64,000 bases of DNA from Arthrobacter_D sp015752045 (GTDB lineage Bacteria; Actinomycetota; Actinomycetes; Actinomycetales; Micrococcaceae): assembly GCF_015752045.1 (NCBI RefSeq), contig NZ_JADOUS010000005.1, forward strand, positions 248,001-312,000, read 5' to 3'. A model generated the notes under the pieces. It was given only the letters and a program-made list of their open reading frames with translations, was not told the origin of the DNA and ran no database searches. A program made the translations under genes and the position numbers. Shown piece by piece: positions 8,126-17,638 of the stretch (position 1 is its first letter; each line of letters opens with the position of its first letter).

Positions 8126-8541
8126 GCCCGGCTCCTGCGGAGCGTCACGGCCACGTCGCCGAACGGCACCGCGATGGGGGCCTTCGGCTTGTGGACGGTG
8201 ACGTCGACCGCCGCGACGGGGAACGCCGCGAGGATGGCGGCGGCGATCGTCTCGGCGAGGGCCTCGATGAGGTCGAAGGGATCGCCCTGGATGATCCCGT
8301 GCACCAGTTCGGCGACCTCCCCGTAGTGCGCGGTGCGGGAGAGGTCGTCGCTGGTGCCGGCGGGCTGCAGGTCGAGGTGGAGCGTGAGGTCCACGCCGAA
8401 GGGCTGGCCGTCACGGCGCTCGTGGTCGAACACGCCGTGGTAGCCCTTGGCCGTGATGCCCGTGAGCAGCACGGTGTCGAGGTCTCCGGAGGGCGAGCCG
8501 GGCCGGCCCGGGCGCGGCGCGACCCTCGCGTCCCCCGTCAC
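8122..8541 (-). CDS. folB: Dihydroneopterin aldolase
   Basis: Cleaves dihydroneopterin to 6-hydroxymethyl-dihydropterin and glycolaldehyde. 139 residues, about 20 more than usual because of a Pro/Gly-rich N-terminus (APRPGRPGSPSGDLDT). Core motifs: GYHGVFDHERRDGQPFGVD, TAHYGEVAELV, DLIEALAETIA and VHKPKAPI. The GTG start overlaps folP by four bases; the true start could be slightly further in. Confidence 0.94.
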   Translation of the reverse strand: MTGDARVAPRPGRPGSPSGDLDTVLLTGITAKGYHGVFDHERRDGQPFGVDLTLHLDLQPAGTSDDLSRTAHYGEVAELVHGIIQGDPFDLIEALAETIAAAILAAFPVAAVDVTVHKPKAPIAVPFGDVAVTLRRSRA

Positions 8542-9449
8542 GGTCGCGGGCTGACGGCAGCCGCGGCCTTGACGGCGTCGAGCGTCGCGGCAGGATCATG
8601 GACGCGCACGCCCCAGGCGCCGGCCGCGGCGGCCAGGGTCGCGACGGCGAGCGAGGCGTGGTCGCGCTCCACGGGTGCGGCCGTCTTCCCGGCCGCGGTG
8701 AGCAGGGTCCCGAGGAACCGTTTCCGGGAGGCGCCCACGAGGACGCGGTGCCCGAGCCCGGTGAAGGCGTCGAGATTGCGGAGGATCGCCCAGTTCTGCT
8801 CGTCGGTCTTCGCGAAGCCCAGCCCCGGGTCGAGGATGATCTGTTCGGCGGCGACCCCCGCCGCGACGAAGCGGTCCCGCAGCGCGGTGAGTTCGCGCAC
8901 CACGTCGGCGACGACGTCGTCGTACTCCGCCAGGCCGCCCATCGTCGCGGCGGTCCCCCGGCGGTGCGTGAGGATGTAGGGGACCTCCCGCTCGGCGACC
9001 AGCGCCGGCATCGCGTCCTCGTACCCGGCGCCGGAGATGTCGTTCACGATCGCTGCGCCGGCGTCGAGGGCCTGCCGGGCGGTCTCCGCGTGCATGGTGT
9101 CGATGCTCACGAGGGCTCCCGCCTTCACGAGCGCCGCGACGACGGGCAGGACCCGCGTCAGCTCCTCCTCGACCGGCACCTCCCGGGCGTTGGGGCGCGT
9201 GGACTCGCCGCCGACGTCGATGATGTCCGCCCCGCCGTAGTGCATCCGCAGCCCGTGGCCGATGGCGTCGTCCGTCGTGGCATACCGTCCCCCGTCGCTG
9301 AAGGAGTCGGGGGTGACGTTCAGGATGCCGAGGACAACCGCGCGGTCCGAGGGGAGGTCGCGAACCGTCCTGGCGACCCGGACCGGCCGGATCACGGGCA
9401 GCGGCGAGGTCGCCGGTCCGGTTCCGGGCGTTGCGGCGAGTGAATCCAT
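8538..9449 (-). CDS. folP: Dihydropteroate synthase
   Basis: Joins p-aminobenzoate to the pterin pyrophosphate; target of sulfonamides. 303 residues, TIM barrel. Pterin-binding motifs GILNVTPDSFSDGGRY (42-57) and DVGGESTRPNA (76-86), SIDTMHAETA, NDISGAGY, DPGLGFAKT and GASRKRFLG are all present, so the enzyme should be active. About 40 residues precede the core. Ten bases separate it from folE. Confidence 0.96.
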   Translation of the reverse strand: MDSLAATPGTGPATSPLPVIRPVRVARTVRDLPSDRAVVLGILNVTPDSFSDGGRYATTDDAIGHGLRMHYGGADIIDVGGESTRPNAREVPVEEELTRVLPVVAALVKAGALVSIDTMHAETARQALDAGAAIVNDISGAGYEDAMPALVAEREVPYILTHRRGTAATMGGLAEYDDVVADVVRELTALRDRFVAAGVAAEQIILDPGLGFAKTDEQNWAILRNLDAFTGLGHRVLVGASRKRFLGTLLTAAGKTAAPVERDHASLAVATLAAAAGAWGVRVHDPAATLDAVKAAAAVSPRP

Positions 9450-9459
9450 CGGGGCGGTC

Positions 9460-10077
9460 CTACCTTCCGAGTATGAGGCTCATGGCCTCGGCGCGCGTCG
9501 CCGTCTCACGGAGCTGGCCGCGGACAGCCGACGTGACGGTCTTGGCGCCGGGCTTCCGCACCCCGCGCATCGACATGCACATGTGCTCGCACTCGATGAC
9601 GACGATCGCGCCCTTGGGCTTCAGGTGTTCCATCATCGCATCAACGATCTGGCTGGTCAGCCTCTCCTGGATCTGCGGGCGCCGCGCATACACCTCGACG
9701 AGCCGGGCGAGTTTGCTCAGTCCCGTGACCCGGCCGTCCGCCGAGGGGATGTAGCCGATGTGCGCCGTCCCGTGGAACGGCACCAGGTGGTGCTCGCAGG
9801 TGGAGTAGAACGGGATGTCCTTCACCAGCACGAGTTCCTGGTGGTCGATGTCGAAGGAGGTCGAGAGGACCTCTCCCGCATCCTGGTGCAGCCCCGAGAA
9901 CATCTCCGCGTAGGCCTTCGCCACGCGTTTCGGGGTGTCGAGCAGCCCGTCGCGGTCGGGGTCCTCGCCGATGGCCGCCAGAATCTCCCGGACCGCCCGC
10001 TGGATACGGAGCTGGTCCACGGGTGATCCGGTAGCGGCCAGCGCGGCATCCACCACTTCGTCGTCGAAATCTGTCAC
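9460..10077 (-). CDS. folE: GTP cyclohydrolase I
   Basis: Converts GTP to dihydroneopterin triphosphate, the first folate step. 205 residues from the GTG at 10077, chosen because GGGGAG lies five bases before it; an upstream start would add eight residues. Zinc ligands are in STCEHHLVPFHG (92-103) and IECEHMCMSMRGV (161-173). The SADGRVTGLSKLARLVEVYARR segment is typical. 75 bases after ftsH. Confidence 0.96.
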   Translation of the reverse strand: MTDFDDEVVDAALAATGSPVDQLRIQRAVREILAAIGEDPDRDGLLDTPKRVAKAYAEMFSGLHQDAGEVLSTSFDIDHQELVLVKDIPFYSTCEHHLVPFHGTAHIGYIPSADGRVTGLSKLARLVEVYARRPQIQERLTSQIVDAMMEHLKPKGAIVVIECEHMCMSMRGVRKPGAKTVTSAVRGQLRETATRAEAMSLILGR

Positions 10078-10152
10078 GGGTTCTCCCCTTCGGTGTGGCA
10101 CTCTTCGCCGCCGGCCCCATGGCCGAGGGCGTTCCTCTCCAGGACCGTCGTG

Positions 10153-12231
10153 CTAGCCGTCCGTGCTCTCCGTGCCGCCCGCGGCGTTCCTCGGCCCGCT
10201 CTCCGACGACTCGGGCGACGGCAGCTCCGATGCGTGCACGTCGAAGTCGTTCGGGAGGTTGGCGTGGGCGATCTGGTCCTGCGGCGCCACGGTCTCCGGG
10301 GCGGGCTGGCCCCCCTCGAGGGCTTCAGCGCGTTCCTTGCGCGAGGTGACCGGCGGCAGCGAGTGCACGGGGCGGGTCTGCTTGGACAGCCAGACCTCCC
10401 GCAGCTCACGCTTGCGGACGTTGGTGAAGACCTCGGCGATCTCGGCCTGGTTGAGGGTCTCGCGCTCGAGCAGCTCCAGGGCGAGACGGTCGAGGACGTC
10501 ACGGTTCTCGGTGAGGATCTGGTAGGCCTCGTCGTGCGCGTTGTCGATCAGCCGGCGCACCTCCTCGTCGACGACGAGGGCGAGCTGGTCGGAGTAGTCG
10601 CGGTCGCTGCCCATGTCGCGTCCGAGGAACGGCTCCCCGGCGCCCTGGCCCAGCTTCACCGCACCGATGCGTTCGCTCATCCCGTACTGGGTGATCATCT
10701 TGCGCGCGGTCCCCGTGGCCTTCTCGATGTCGTTCGAGGCCCCCGTGGAGGGGTCGTGGAACACGATCTCCTCGGCGACCCGGCCTCCCATCGCGTAGGC
10801 GAGCTGGTCGAGGAGTTCGTTCCGCGTCACGGAGTACTTGTCGTCACTCGGCATCACCATGGTGTATCCCAGGGCGCGTCCGCGCGGCAGGATGGTCACC
10901 TTGGTGACCGGATCGGTGTTGCGGAGGGCCGCGGCCACGAGGGCGTGGCCTCCCTCGTGGTACGCCGTGATCTTCCGCTCGAGTTCCTTCATCACGCGGC
11001 TGCGCTTCTGCGGCCCGGCGATGACGCGGTCGATCGCCTCGTCCAGGGCGCGGTCGTCGATCAGCTGCGCGTTGGAGCGGGCCGTGAGGAGCGCGGCTTC
11101 GTTGAGGACGTTCGCGAGGTCGGCACCCGTGAAGCCCGGGGTCTTCTTGGCGACGCCCCTGAGGTCGACGCCGGCCGCCATCGGCTTGCCCTTGGAGTGC
11201 ACGGTGAGGATGTGCTCGCGTCCCCTCATGTCCGGTGCCTCGACGCCGATCTGGCGGTCGAAGCGGCCCGGGCGCAGGAGCGCGGGGTCGAGGACGTCGG
11301 GGCGGTTGGTCGCCGCGATCAGGATCACGTTGGTGTTGGCGTCGAAGCCGTCCATCTCGACGAGCAGCTGGTTGAGGGTCTGCTCCCGCTCGTCGTTGCC
11401 GCCGCCCACGCCCGCACCGCGGTGGCGTCCGACGGCGTCGATCTCGTCGACGAAGATGATGGCCGGTGCGTTGTTCTTGGCCTGCTCGAACAGGTCCCTG
11501 ACACGGGAGGCGCCGACGCCGACGAACATCTCCACGAAGTCGGACCCCGAGATGGAGTAGAACGGCACGCCGGCCTCGCCGGCGACCGCCCGGGCGAGGA
11601 GGGTCTTGCCGGTGCCGGGGGGTCCGTAGAGGAGCACGCCCTTGGGGATCTTGGCTCCGAGGGCCTGGAACTTCGCCGGCTCCTGGAGGAACTCCTTGAT
11701 CTCGAGCAGTTCCTCGACCGCCTCGTCCGCCCCGGCGACGTCGTTGAACGTGACCTGGGGCATGTCCTTGGTGATGAGCTTGGCCTTGGACTTGCCGAAC
11801 TGCATGACCTTGGAGCCGCCGCCCTGCATGCGGCTGAGGAGGAACCAGAAGATGACGCCGAGGATGAGGATCGGGACGATCAGGCCGGCGAGGCTGAGGA
11901 GCCAGTTGCTCTCGGCCGGCTGGTCGGTGAAACCGTCCGTGTCCGAGGCGTCGATCGCGTCGACCACGCCCTCCGCACGCGCGGTGCTGTAGAAGAACTG
12001 GACGCTCTTGCCCATGTCCTCGTAGTCCTCGCGCAGGGTGAGGTCCACGCGCTGCTCGCCGTCGTAGATCTTGGCCTGCGAGACCTGGTCATCTTCGAGG
12101 AGCTGGAGCCCGACGTTGGTGTCGACGCGCGAGCTGCCCGTGCCGAACAGGCTGGGCAGGACCAGCAGGAGCGCCACGACGGCCAGGACGATCCAGAAGA
12201 TGGGCCCCTTGAAGATGTTCTTGAATTTCAT
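10153..12231 (-). CDS. ftsH: FtsH, membrane AAA+ zinc protease
   Basis: Degrades misfolded membrane proteins and unstable regulators. 692 residues. Two membrane helices (about 11-28 and 110-132) flank an extracytoplasmic domain; then AAA+ with Walker A GPPGTGKT (203-210), Walker B IIFVDEID (258-265) and the SRH NRPDVLDPALLRPGRFD; zinc motif HEGGH at 425-429. The last 50 residues are Pro/Ser/Glu-rich, as in other actinobacterial FtsH. Placement upstream of fol genes is conserved. About 180 bases precede it, with an AT-rich patch (12321-12332) that may hold its promoter. Confidence 0.97.
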   Translation of the reverse strand: MKFKNIFKGPIFWIVLAVVALLLVLPSLFGTGSSRVDTNVGLQLLEDDQVSQAKIYDGEQRVDLTLREDYEDMGKSVQFFYSTARAEGVVDAIDASDTDGFTDQPAESNWLLSLAGLIVPILILGVIFWFLLSRMQGGGSKVMQFGKSKAKLITKDMPQVTFNDVAGADEAVEELLEIKEFLQEPAKFQALGAKIPKGVLLYGPPGTGKTLLARAVAGEAGVPFYSISGSDFVEMFVGVGASRVRDLFEQAKNNAPAIIFVDEIDAVGRHRGAGVGGGNDEREQTLNQLLVEMDGFDANTNVILIAATNRPDVLDPALLRPGRFDRQIGVEAPDMRGREHILTVHSKGKPMAAGVDLRGVAKKTPGFTGADLANVLNEAALLTARSNAQLIDDRALDEAIDRVIAGPQKRSRVMKELERKITAYHEGGHALVAAALRNTDPVTKVTILPRGRALGYTMVMPSDDKYSVTRNELLDQLAYAMGGRVAEEIVFHDPSTGASNDIEKATGTARKMITQYGMSERIGAVKLGQGAGEPFLGRDMGSDRDYSDQLALVVDEEVRRLIDNAHDEAYQILTENRDVLDRLALELLERETLNQAEIAEVFTNVRKRELREVWLSKQTRPVHSLPPVTSRKERAEALEGGQPAPETVAPQDQIAHANLPNDFDVHASELPSPESSESGPRNAAGGTESTDG

Positions 12232-12409
12232 TCGTCTCAGGGCGGCAAGCCCTGTCCCTCCTGCTGATGCAAGTAAAAATGTGCGGGCGCACTGCCGTAC
12301 GGGTGCCCCCTGAGCACCTCAACATATACACCGTCTGAGATTGACCACGCGCGGATCCGGCCAATAGTTCCCTCATGGCGTAGCGGCGGCGGGCCGCGGG
12401 GCCGGGGTC

Positions 12410-12961
12410 CTACTCGTAGACGTGCGGCGCCAGCGTGCCGATGAAATCGAGGTTGCGGTACTTCTCCGCGAAGTCGAGGCCGTAGCCGACCACGAACTCG
12501 TTCGGGATGTCGTAGCCGACGTACTTGACGTCGATCTCGACCTTCGCGGCGTCGGGCTTCCGCAGGAGGGTGCAGATCTCGACCGAGGCGGGGCCGCGGG
12601 ACAGGAGGTTCGCCTTGAGCCAGGAGAGCGTCAGGCCGGAGTCGATGATGTCCTCGGCGATCAGGACGTGCTTGCCCATGAGGTCCGTCTCGAGGTCCTT
12701 GAGGATCCGCACGACGCCGGAGGACTGCGTACCCGACCCGTAGGAGGAGACGGCCATCCAGTCCATCGTGATGTGGGAGTTCAGGGCCCGCGCGAGGTCG
12801 GCCATGACCATCACCGCGCCCTTGAGGACCCCCACGAGGAGGATGTCGCGGCCCTGGTAGTCGGCGTCGATCTGCTCCGCGAGCTCGTTGATCCGCTGCT
12901 GGATCTCCTCCCGGGTGTAGAGGACGTGCTTGAGGTCTGCCTGGACGTCGTTCGAATCCAC
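12410..12961 (-). CDS. hpt: Hypoxanthine phosphoribosyltransferase
   Basis: Salvages hypoxanthine (and guanine) to IMP/GMP using PRPP. 183 residues. Contains LVGVLKGAVMVMADLARAL, the catalytic-loop SSYGSGTQSSG, the PRPP motif EDIIDSGLTLSWL and YDIPNEFVVGYGLDF. GTG start four bases after tilS; tilS-hpt-ftsH is a widely conserved order. Confidence 0.96.
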   Translation of the reverse strand: MDSNDVQADLKHVLYTREEIQQRINELAEQIDADYQGRDILLVGVLKGAVMVMADLARALNSHITMDWMAVSSYGSGTQSSGVVRILKDLETDLMGKHVLIAEDIIDSGLTLSWLKANLLSRGPASVEICTLLRKPDAAKVEIDVKYVGYDIPNEFVVGYGLDFAEKYRNLDFIGTLAPHVYE

Positions 12962-12964
12962 CGA

Positions 12965-14101
12965 TTACTCCTGGATTGGCCGACGCGAGTGCTTCCCGCC
13001 GGGACCGTTGTTGCTGCCATTGTTCCGTAGAACAAGACTGCCATAGCTTGGTTCTCCGCGAAGAACCGATCGTCCCCGCACCTGGCGGTGCACGCTCACC
13101 TTCCCGCCGAGCTGCACGGGACCGGCCGAGCCCTTCCGGTCCAGCAGCGATTCGGCGGCGCGCAGGCGTTCGAAGCTCGGCTGGAACGCGCCGAGCTCGA
13201 GGGCGGCGAGCGCGAGGACGCGCTGCCGGAGCGCCGCGGGCAGCGAGCGCAGGCCGTCCTCCGGCAGCAGCACCGTGCCGTCGTCGCCGTCGGTCCGCAG
13301 GGACGCGTACGCCTCGGCGCTCAGCTGCTCGAGGAGGTCCGCGTCCTGCCCGAGGATGCGCGCCGTCCGCGCCAGCGCCCGGGCGATGCCCGGTCCCAGC
13401 CGGTCCTCGAGGAACGGCAGCACCTCGCCGCGGACGCGGGAGCGCGCGTAGGCCGGGTCGAGGTTGGTGGGGTCGTGCCACGGGTCGAGGCCGTAGAACC
13501 CGCAGATCGCCTCGGTGTCGGCCCACCGCAGCTCGAGGAACGGCCGGAGGTACGGTCCGCGGCGCTCCGGCATGCCGGCCAGGGACCGCGTGCCGGAACC
13601 GCGGGCGAGGCCCAGCAGCACCTGCTCCGCCTGGTCGTCGAGCGTGTGGCCGAGCAGCACGGCCACGGCACCCAGCCGGGAGGCGGCGTCGTCGAGCGCG
13701 GCGTAGCGCGCGCCGCGGGCGGCGGCCTCCGGGCCCACGCCGTCGCGCTCCACGGTGACGCGATACACCTCGACCGGGTCGAGTCCGAGGGCCCGGGCCG
13801 CGTCGGCGGCCCGCCCGGCCGTCCCGGCGCTGCCGGCCTGCAGTCCGTGGTCGACGACGACGGCGCCCACGCGGCAGCGGCCGATGTGCGCGAAGTGCGC
13901 CGCGACCGCCGCGAGGGCCAGCGAATCCGGGCCGCCGCTGCAGGCGACGAGGACGAGCGGCAGGTCCGCGGGGGCCGGCTGCGGACGGCCGGCCTCACGC
14001 CCGCCCGGCCGCGCGGGATCTGCGAGGAGTCCCTCGAGGCTCGCGGCGAGCAGGTTGCGTGCGGTGCCGACCGCGGGGAGCAGGCGCGGGCGCCTAGCCA
14101 T
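12965..14101 (-). CDS. tilS: tRNA(Ile)-lysidine synthetase
   Basis: Changes C34 to lysidine in tRNA-Ile(CAU) so that it reads AUA. 378 residues. PP-loop SGGPDSLALA (55-64), GHTLDDQAEQVLLGL for substrate recognition, and RGPYLRPFLELRWADTE. The C-terminal substrate domain is short and followed by an Asn-rich tail. The start overlaps the metalloprotease gene by eight bases; the stop is three bases from hpt. Confidence 0.95.
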   Translation of the reverse strand: MARRPRLLPAVGTARNLLAASLEGLLADPARPGGREAGRPQPAPADLPLVLVACSGGPDSLALAAVAAHFAHIGRCRVGAVVVDHGLQAGSAGTAGRAADAARALGLDPVEVYRVTVERDGVGPEAAARGARYAALDDAASRLGAVAVLLGHTLDDQAEQVLLGLARGSGTRSLAGMPERRGPYLRPFLELRWADTEAICGFYGLDPWHDPTNLDPAYARSRVRGEVLPFLEDRLGPGIARALARTARILGQDADLLEQLSAEAYASLRTDGDDGTVLLPEDGLRSLPAALRQRVLALAALELGAFQPSFERLRAAESLLDRKGSAGPVQLGGKVSVHRQVRGRSVLRGEPSYGSLVLRNNGSNNGPGGKHSRRPIQE

Positions 14102-15248
14102 GACGGCGCAGGCTCATCCTGTCGATCCACTCGTCGGGCGCGTGGATCTCCCGCTCGGTGGGCAGGTGCGACGCCGCTTCCCACACCGCGTTGAAGCCGT
14201 CCATCCCGGTCTGGCTGACGACCCTCCGCACGAATTTCGAGCCGTCGCTGTACTGGCGCATCTTCGCGTCCAGCCCCATCAGCTGCCGGATGACCTTCTC
14301 GAGGGGGCCGCGGGACTTGCCGCGGGCGTTGAAGCGCCGGCGGATGGTCTTGACGGACGGGACGATGCTGCCGTCCACGCCGTCCATCACGACGTTCGCG
14401 TGGCCCTCGAGCAGGCTCATGACGGCGGTGAGGTGGGACAGCAGTGCCTTGTCCTCCGGGGCCTGCAGGATCGAGAGCACGCCGGCGGGCCGCGCGGGCA
14501 CGCCCTCGGCCGCCGTGCCCGCCGACGCGGTGGCCCCGCCACGGGAGCGCGCCTTGGCCGCGGCGATGTTCCTGACGGCGGCGCCGAGCCGTTCGGAGAG
14601 CGTGTCCGCCTGATCCATGAGGCCCGAGGTCAGCTGCCCGATGTGGCTGGTCATGTGGTCCTTCAGCCACGGCGCTGCCGCGAACTGCACCCGGTGCGTC
14701 TGCTCGTGGAGGCAGACCCAGAGCCGGAAGTCGGAGGGGTCGACGTTCAGTTCCCGTTCCACCGAGATGATGTTCGGCGCCACGAGCATGAGCCGGCCGC
14801 CCGGCCCGTTGCGCGACGGCACGAACGGGTCGTACTGCCCGAGCACCTTGCTGGAGAGGAACGCAAGGATCGCGCCGAGCTGGGCCCCCGTCACGGTCCC
14901 GCCGAGCGTCAGGGACGCCGACTTCAGGACCTCCGGCCTCGTCACGGCGAGCTGCTCCAGCGCAGGTTCCATGAGGGCGCGGAAGCTCTGCGAATTGGCC
15001 CGGGACCAGGACGCGCGGTCCACGACCAGCAGTTCGGAGTCCCTGAGGTCGCGGGCCGCGTCGAGCCGCGAGATCGTGTGGACGTGGCTCACGGACACGC
15101 CCGCGAGGTGGCGCATGTTCTCGACGGCACGGTTGATGTCGGCCGGTGTCATGGTGGGCCCTGCGGGGGTCAGGGACGCGGCCGTGGAGGCCGCGACATC
15201 CCAGTTGACCAGCTGCGGGCGGGGCGTGGCTGACTCGTTCCTGGACAT
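14094..15248 (-). CDS. DUF2342 zinc-dependent metalloprotease-like protein
   Basis: 384 residues, actinobacterial family (zinc-dependent metalloprotease / 'F420-associated' DUF2342). The zincin motif HEQTHRVQF is at 181-189 and a downstream EGHANVVMDGVDG probably supplies the third ligand. An Ala/Ser/Gly insertion (about 236-262) lies between them. Substrate unknown. The family typically sits between dacB and tilS, as here, and the tight overlap with tilS suggests one transcript. No signal peptide, so probably cytoplasmic. Confidence 0.9.
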   Translation of the reverse strand: MSRNESATPRPQLVNWDVAASTAASLTPAGPTMTPADINRAVENMRHLAGVSVSHVHTISRLDAARDLRDSELLVVDRASWSRANSQSFRALMEPALEQLAVTRPEVLKSASLTLGGTVTGAQLGAILAFLSSKVLGQYDPFVPSRNGPGGRLMLVAPNIISVERELNVDPSDFRLWVCLHEQTHRVQFAAAPWLKDHMTSHIGQLTSGLMDQADTLSERLGAAVRNIAAAKARSRGGATASAGTAAEGVPARPAGVLSILQAPEDKALLSHLTAVMSLLEGHANVVMDGVDGSIVPSVKTIRRRFNARGKSRGPLEKVIRQLMGLDAKMRQYSDGSKFVRRVVSQTGMDGFNAVWEAASHLPTEREIHAPDEWIDRMSLRRHG

Positions 15249-15314
15249 GCGCCTATTCGATCACATCCCGCCGGCGGCGACTCCCAGGGGTGGGGGCCGG
15301 GCCCGGCCTGGACG

Positions 15315-16754
15315 TCACGGCCGGCGGCAGCCGCAGCCGGCGAGGATCGCGGCCGCGCGGTCGGCGGCCGCCCTCGCCTCGACCGTGGTGCCGTCGAGCC
15401 CGGCCGCGAGGAAGGAGAACACGAGCAGGCGGCCGTCGGCGGTGACCACGTGCCCCGTGAGCCCGGTGACCGCGTTCAGCGTCCCCGTCTTGGCGCGGAC
15501 AGTGCCCGCACCGGCGGCGGCGGGTCCGTCCGCCGCCGTGAACCGGGTGGCGAGCGTCCCGGTGAGGCCCGCGATGGGCAGCGACCCGGCGACGGCGGCG
15601 ACGCCCGGCCGCTCCGACGTCGTGATCCCGCGCATCAGCGCGGCCAGCTGCGCGGGTGAGACGGCGTTCCGGGCGGACAGGCCGGCGGCGTCCCCGACCA
15701 GCAGCCCCTCCCCGGGGACCCCCGTCCTCACCGCGGCGGCCGCGATCGCCTCCGTGCCGCCGCCTGACGAGGCCGGGCGTCCGCTCCCGTGCGCCGCGAT
15801 CCGGGCCAGGGCCTCCGCGAGGTAGTTGTCGGAGGTCTCCAGCATGTGCCGGACCTGGTCCTCCAGGGGTGCCGAGTCGACGGCCGCGAGCCGTTCGGCG
15901 TCCTCGGGGGCCGCCCTGCGCTGCACGTCCGGGACCACGGTGATCCCGCGGTCCGCGGCCGACGCCACGAGGGCCGCACTGAACCCGCGGGCTGCATCGA
16001 GGGCCGCGTCCTGTGAGCGCGGGCCGCCGCCGCGCCCCTCCTCGAGCCAGGCGGAGTTGACGGCCAGGGAGTGGACCGGTGCGATCTCGCCGGCCGCCAC
16101 GTCCCCCTCCGCCCAGGTGGGGTTGAGGGTCGCGCCGACGAACAGGGTGTCGTCGAGGTACACGGTGTAGGTGCCCGGACCCGGCAGGGCGGCGGCCGCC
16201 TCCGCGGCGAGGGTCCCGAGGCCGGCATGCCCCACGACGGCATCCGGATCGGACGGGCCGGAGCCGAGGAGGACGTCGCCGCCGCCGTGGAGGTAGAGGG
16301 CTCCCGGCGTCGATTCCGCAGCGAGGACCGACGTCGTCAGGACCTGCCCCGGCTGCCCGAACGTCATGGCGGCCACCGCGGTGAGGAGCTTGATGTTGGA
16401 GGCCGGCGCCTGCAGGCGTGCGGCGTCCCGCGCGTAGAGGACGGTCCCGTCCGTGGAGTCGACGACGGTCCCGGCGAAGGTGCCCGTTCCCGGGAGCTGG
16501 AGGGCCGCGTCGAGCTCGGGTCCCAGGACCGCCGGGTCCGGTACCGGTGCCGACGGCGAGAGCGGGGTGACGACGTCGGGCACCGTGACGACCGTCGGCG
16601 GGACCTGGGCTGCCGGCGTGACCGGCGGGGCCACCACCGGCTGCGGGGCCAGCACCGCCAGCACGCCGGGCCCGAGCTGGGTGGCCACGGGGACGGCGAG
16701 CGCTGCCATGACCAGGACCAGCAGGAGACCGGTCAGCAGGCGGAGCGGGCGCAC
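15315..16754 (-). CDS. dacB: D-alanyl-D-alanine carboxypeptidase/endopeptidase (PBP4 family)
   Basis: Trims or cleaves peptidoglycan stem peptides outside the membrane. 479 residues. N-terminal signal helix (residues 4-25, LRLLTGLLLVLVMAALAVPV), a Pro/Val-rich spacer to about 75, then the class C penicillin-binding fold with all three catalytic motifs: SNIK (119-122), SDN (308-310) and KTG (422-424). The Gly/Ala-rich inserted domain of the family is present. Ends CGCRRP. GTG start with GAAAGG eight bases upstream. First gene of the dacB-metalloprotease-tilS-hpt run and divergent from ppa. Confidence 0.95.
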   Translation of the reverse strand: MRPLRLLTGLLLVLVMAALAVPVATQLGPGVLAVLAPQPVVAPPVTPAAQVPPTVVTVPDVVTPLSPSAPVPDPAVLGPELDAALQLPGTGTFAGTVVDSTDGTVLYARDAARLQAPASNIKLLTAVAAMTFGQPGQVLTTSVLAAESTPGALYLHGGGDVLLGSGPSDPDAVVGHAGLGTLAAEAAAALPGPGTYTVYLDDTLFVGATLNPTWAEGDVAAGEIAPVHSLAVNSAWLEEGRGGGPRSQDAALDAARGFSAALVASAADRGITVVPDVQRRAAPEDAERLAAVDSAPLEDQVRHMLETSDNYLAEALARIAAHGSGRPASSGGGTEAIAAAAVRTGVPGEGLLVGDAAGLSARNAVSPAQLAALMRGITTSERPGVAAVAGSLPIAGLTGTLATRFTAADGPAAAGAGTVRAKTGTLNAVTGLTGHVVTADGRLLVFSFLAAGLDGTTVEARAAADRAAAILAGCGCRRP

Positions 16755-16926
16755 GGGGTGTCCTTTCGCGGGGTGTCGGGAGGAGCATCGCAGGTACGGG
16801 AAATGCCCGGGTACCGGCGGCCGACCGATATGTTAGGGCTGACGATCAAACAGTAGACCGGCGGAGCCCTCTTTCCCCGAGGGCACGGCTGCCGGCTGAA
16901 CCCATCGACCTACCCCAGGAGTTGCC

Positions 16927-17493
16927 ATGAAGCTCGACGTCACCATCGAGATCCCGAAGGGCTCGCGCGTCAAGTACGAGATCGACCACGAGACCCACCG
17001 GCTGCGCCTCGACCGCGTCCTGTTCACGGCCATGCAGTACCCCACGCACTACGGCTACTTCGAGAACACCCTCGGCGAGGACGGCGACCCGCTGGACGCG
17101 CTGGTCATGCTGCAGGACTTCGACCTCATCCCGGGCGTCCTCGTCGAATCGCGCCCCATCGGCGTCTTCAACATGACCGATGACGGTGGCGGGGACGCCA
17201 AGGTGCTCTGCGTGCCCGTGGACCCGCGCTTCGACCACATCCAGGAGCTGTCCGACGTCTCGGACTTCCTGCTCGACGAGATCAAGCACTTCTTCACGAA
17301 GTACAAGGACCTCGAGCCGGGCAAGTGGGTGGAGGCCGCGGACTGGGCGGGCCGCGAGGAGGCCGAGGCGGAGGTCGAGGCCTCGCTCCAGCGCTTCAAG
17401 GACCTCGGCGATGCGAGCGCGCAGGACGAGCCGCAGGGCCGCTCCGTCGACGTCGAGGCGAAGAACGCCACGGAGACGCCCGAGGGACACTAG
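16927..17493 (+). CDS. ppa: Inorganic pyrophosphatase (family I)
   Basis: Hydrolyses pyrophosphate and so drives biosynthesis. 188 residues; the family core ends near 162 and is followed by an acidic, polar tail (SVDVEAKNATETPEGH). Active-site features: the EIPKGSRVKYEIDHETH start, NYGYFE-equivalent HYGYFENTLGEDGDPLDALV (the metal-binding Asp cluster), and FTKYKDLEPGKWV. AGGAG sits six bases before the ATG. A strong hairpin terminator follows. Confidence 0.97.
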   Translation: MKLDVTIEIPKGSRVKYEIDHETHRLRLDRVLFTAMQYPTHYGYFENTLGEDGDPLDALVMLQDFDLIPGVLVESRPIGVFNMTDDGGGDAKVLCVPVDPRFDHIQELSDVSDFLLDEIKHFFTKYKDLEPGKWVEAADWAGREEAEAEVEASLQRFKDLGDASAQDEPQGRSVDVEAKNATETPEGH

Positions 17494-17510
17494 CCGGGAG
17501 CAGGAACGGG

Positions 17511-17549
17511 GCCCCCGCCGTCCGCCCCTCGGGGCAGGACGGCGGGGGC
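17511..17549 (+). terminator. Terminator of ppa
   Basis: Perfect 13-base arms (GCCCCCGCCGTCC and GGACGGCGGGGGC) enclose a loop that itself folds (GCCCC-TC-GGGGC), 18 bases after the ppa stop. TCTCTCCTGTC follows. Confidence 0.85.
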
Positions 17550-17588
17550 TCTCTCCTGTCCGGGCCACGGACGCCGCCGCCGGCGCGA

Positions 17589-17610
17589 AATCAACGTACT
17601 TGCGTTGATT
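17589..17610. promoter_or_regulatory. Palindromic operator upstream of the SatD-type gene
   Basis: AATCAACG and CGTTGATT form a perfect 8+8 inverted repeat around TACTTG, 28 bases before the start codon. It contains the -35 hexamer of the promoter, so a bound repressor would block transcription. The downstream gene encodes a helix-turn-helix protein, which makes autoregulation likely (inference). Confidence 0.65.
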
Positions 17611-17632
17611 CGTGCAGCTGGGACTCCATACT
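17605..17632 (+). promoter_or_regulatory. Leaderless promoter of the SatD-type gene
   Basis: TTGATT (17605-17610), 16-base spacer, CATACT (17627-17632), then six bases to the ATG at 17639. Transcription should start at the ATG; there is no Shine-Dalgarno site. Confidence 0.65.
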
Positions 17633-17638
17633 GAGGCA

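Noticed and set aside
10093..12267. A 724-codon plus-strand frame opposite ftsH.
   Set aside because: Antisense shadow with Arg/Val/Asp/His bias and no motifs; ftsH on the other strand is complete.
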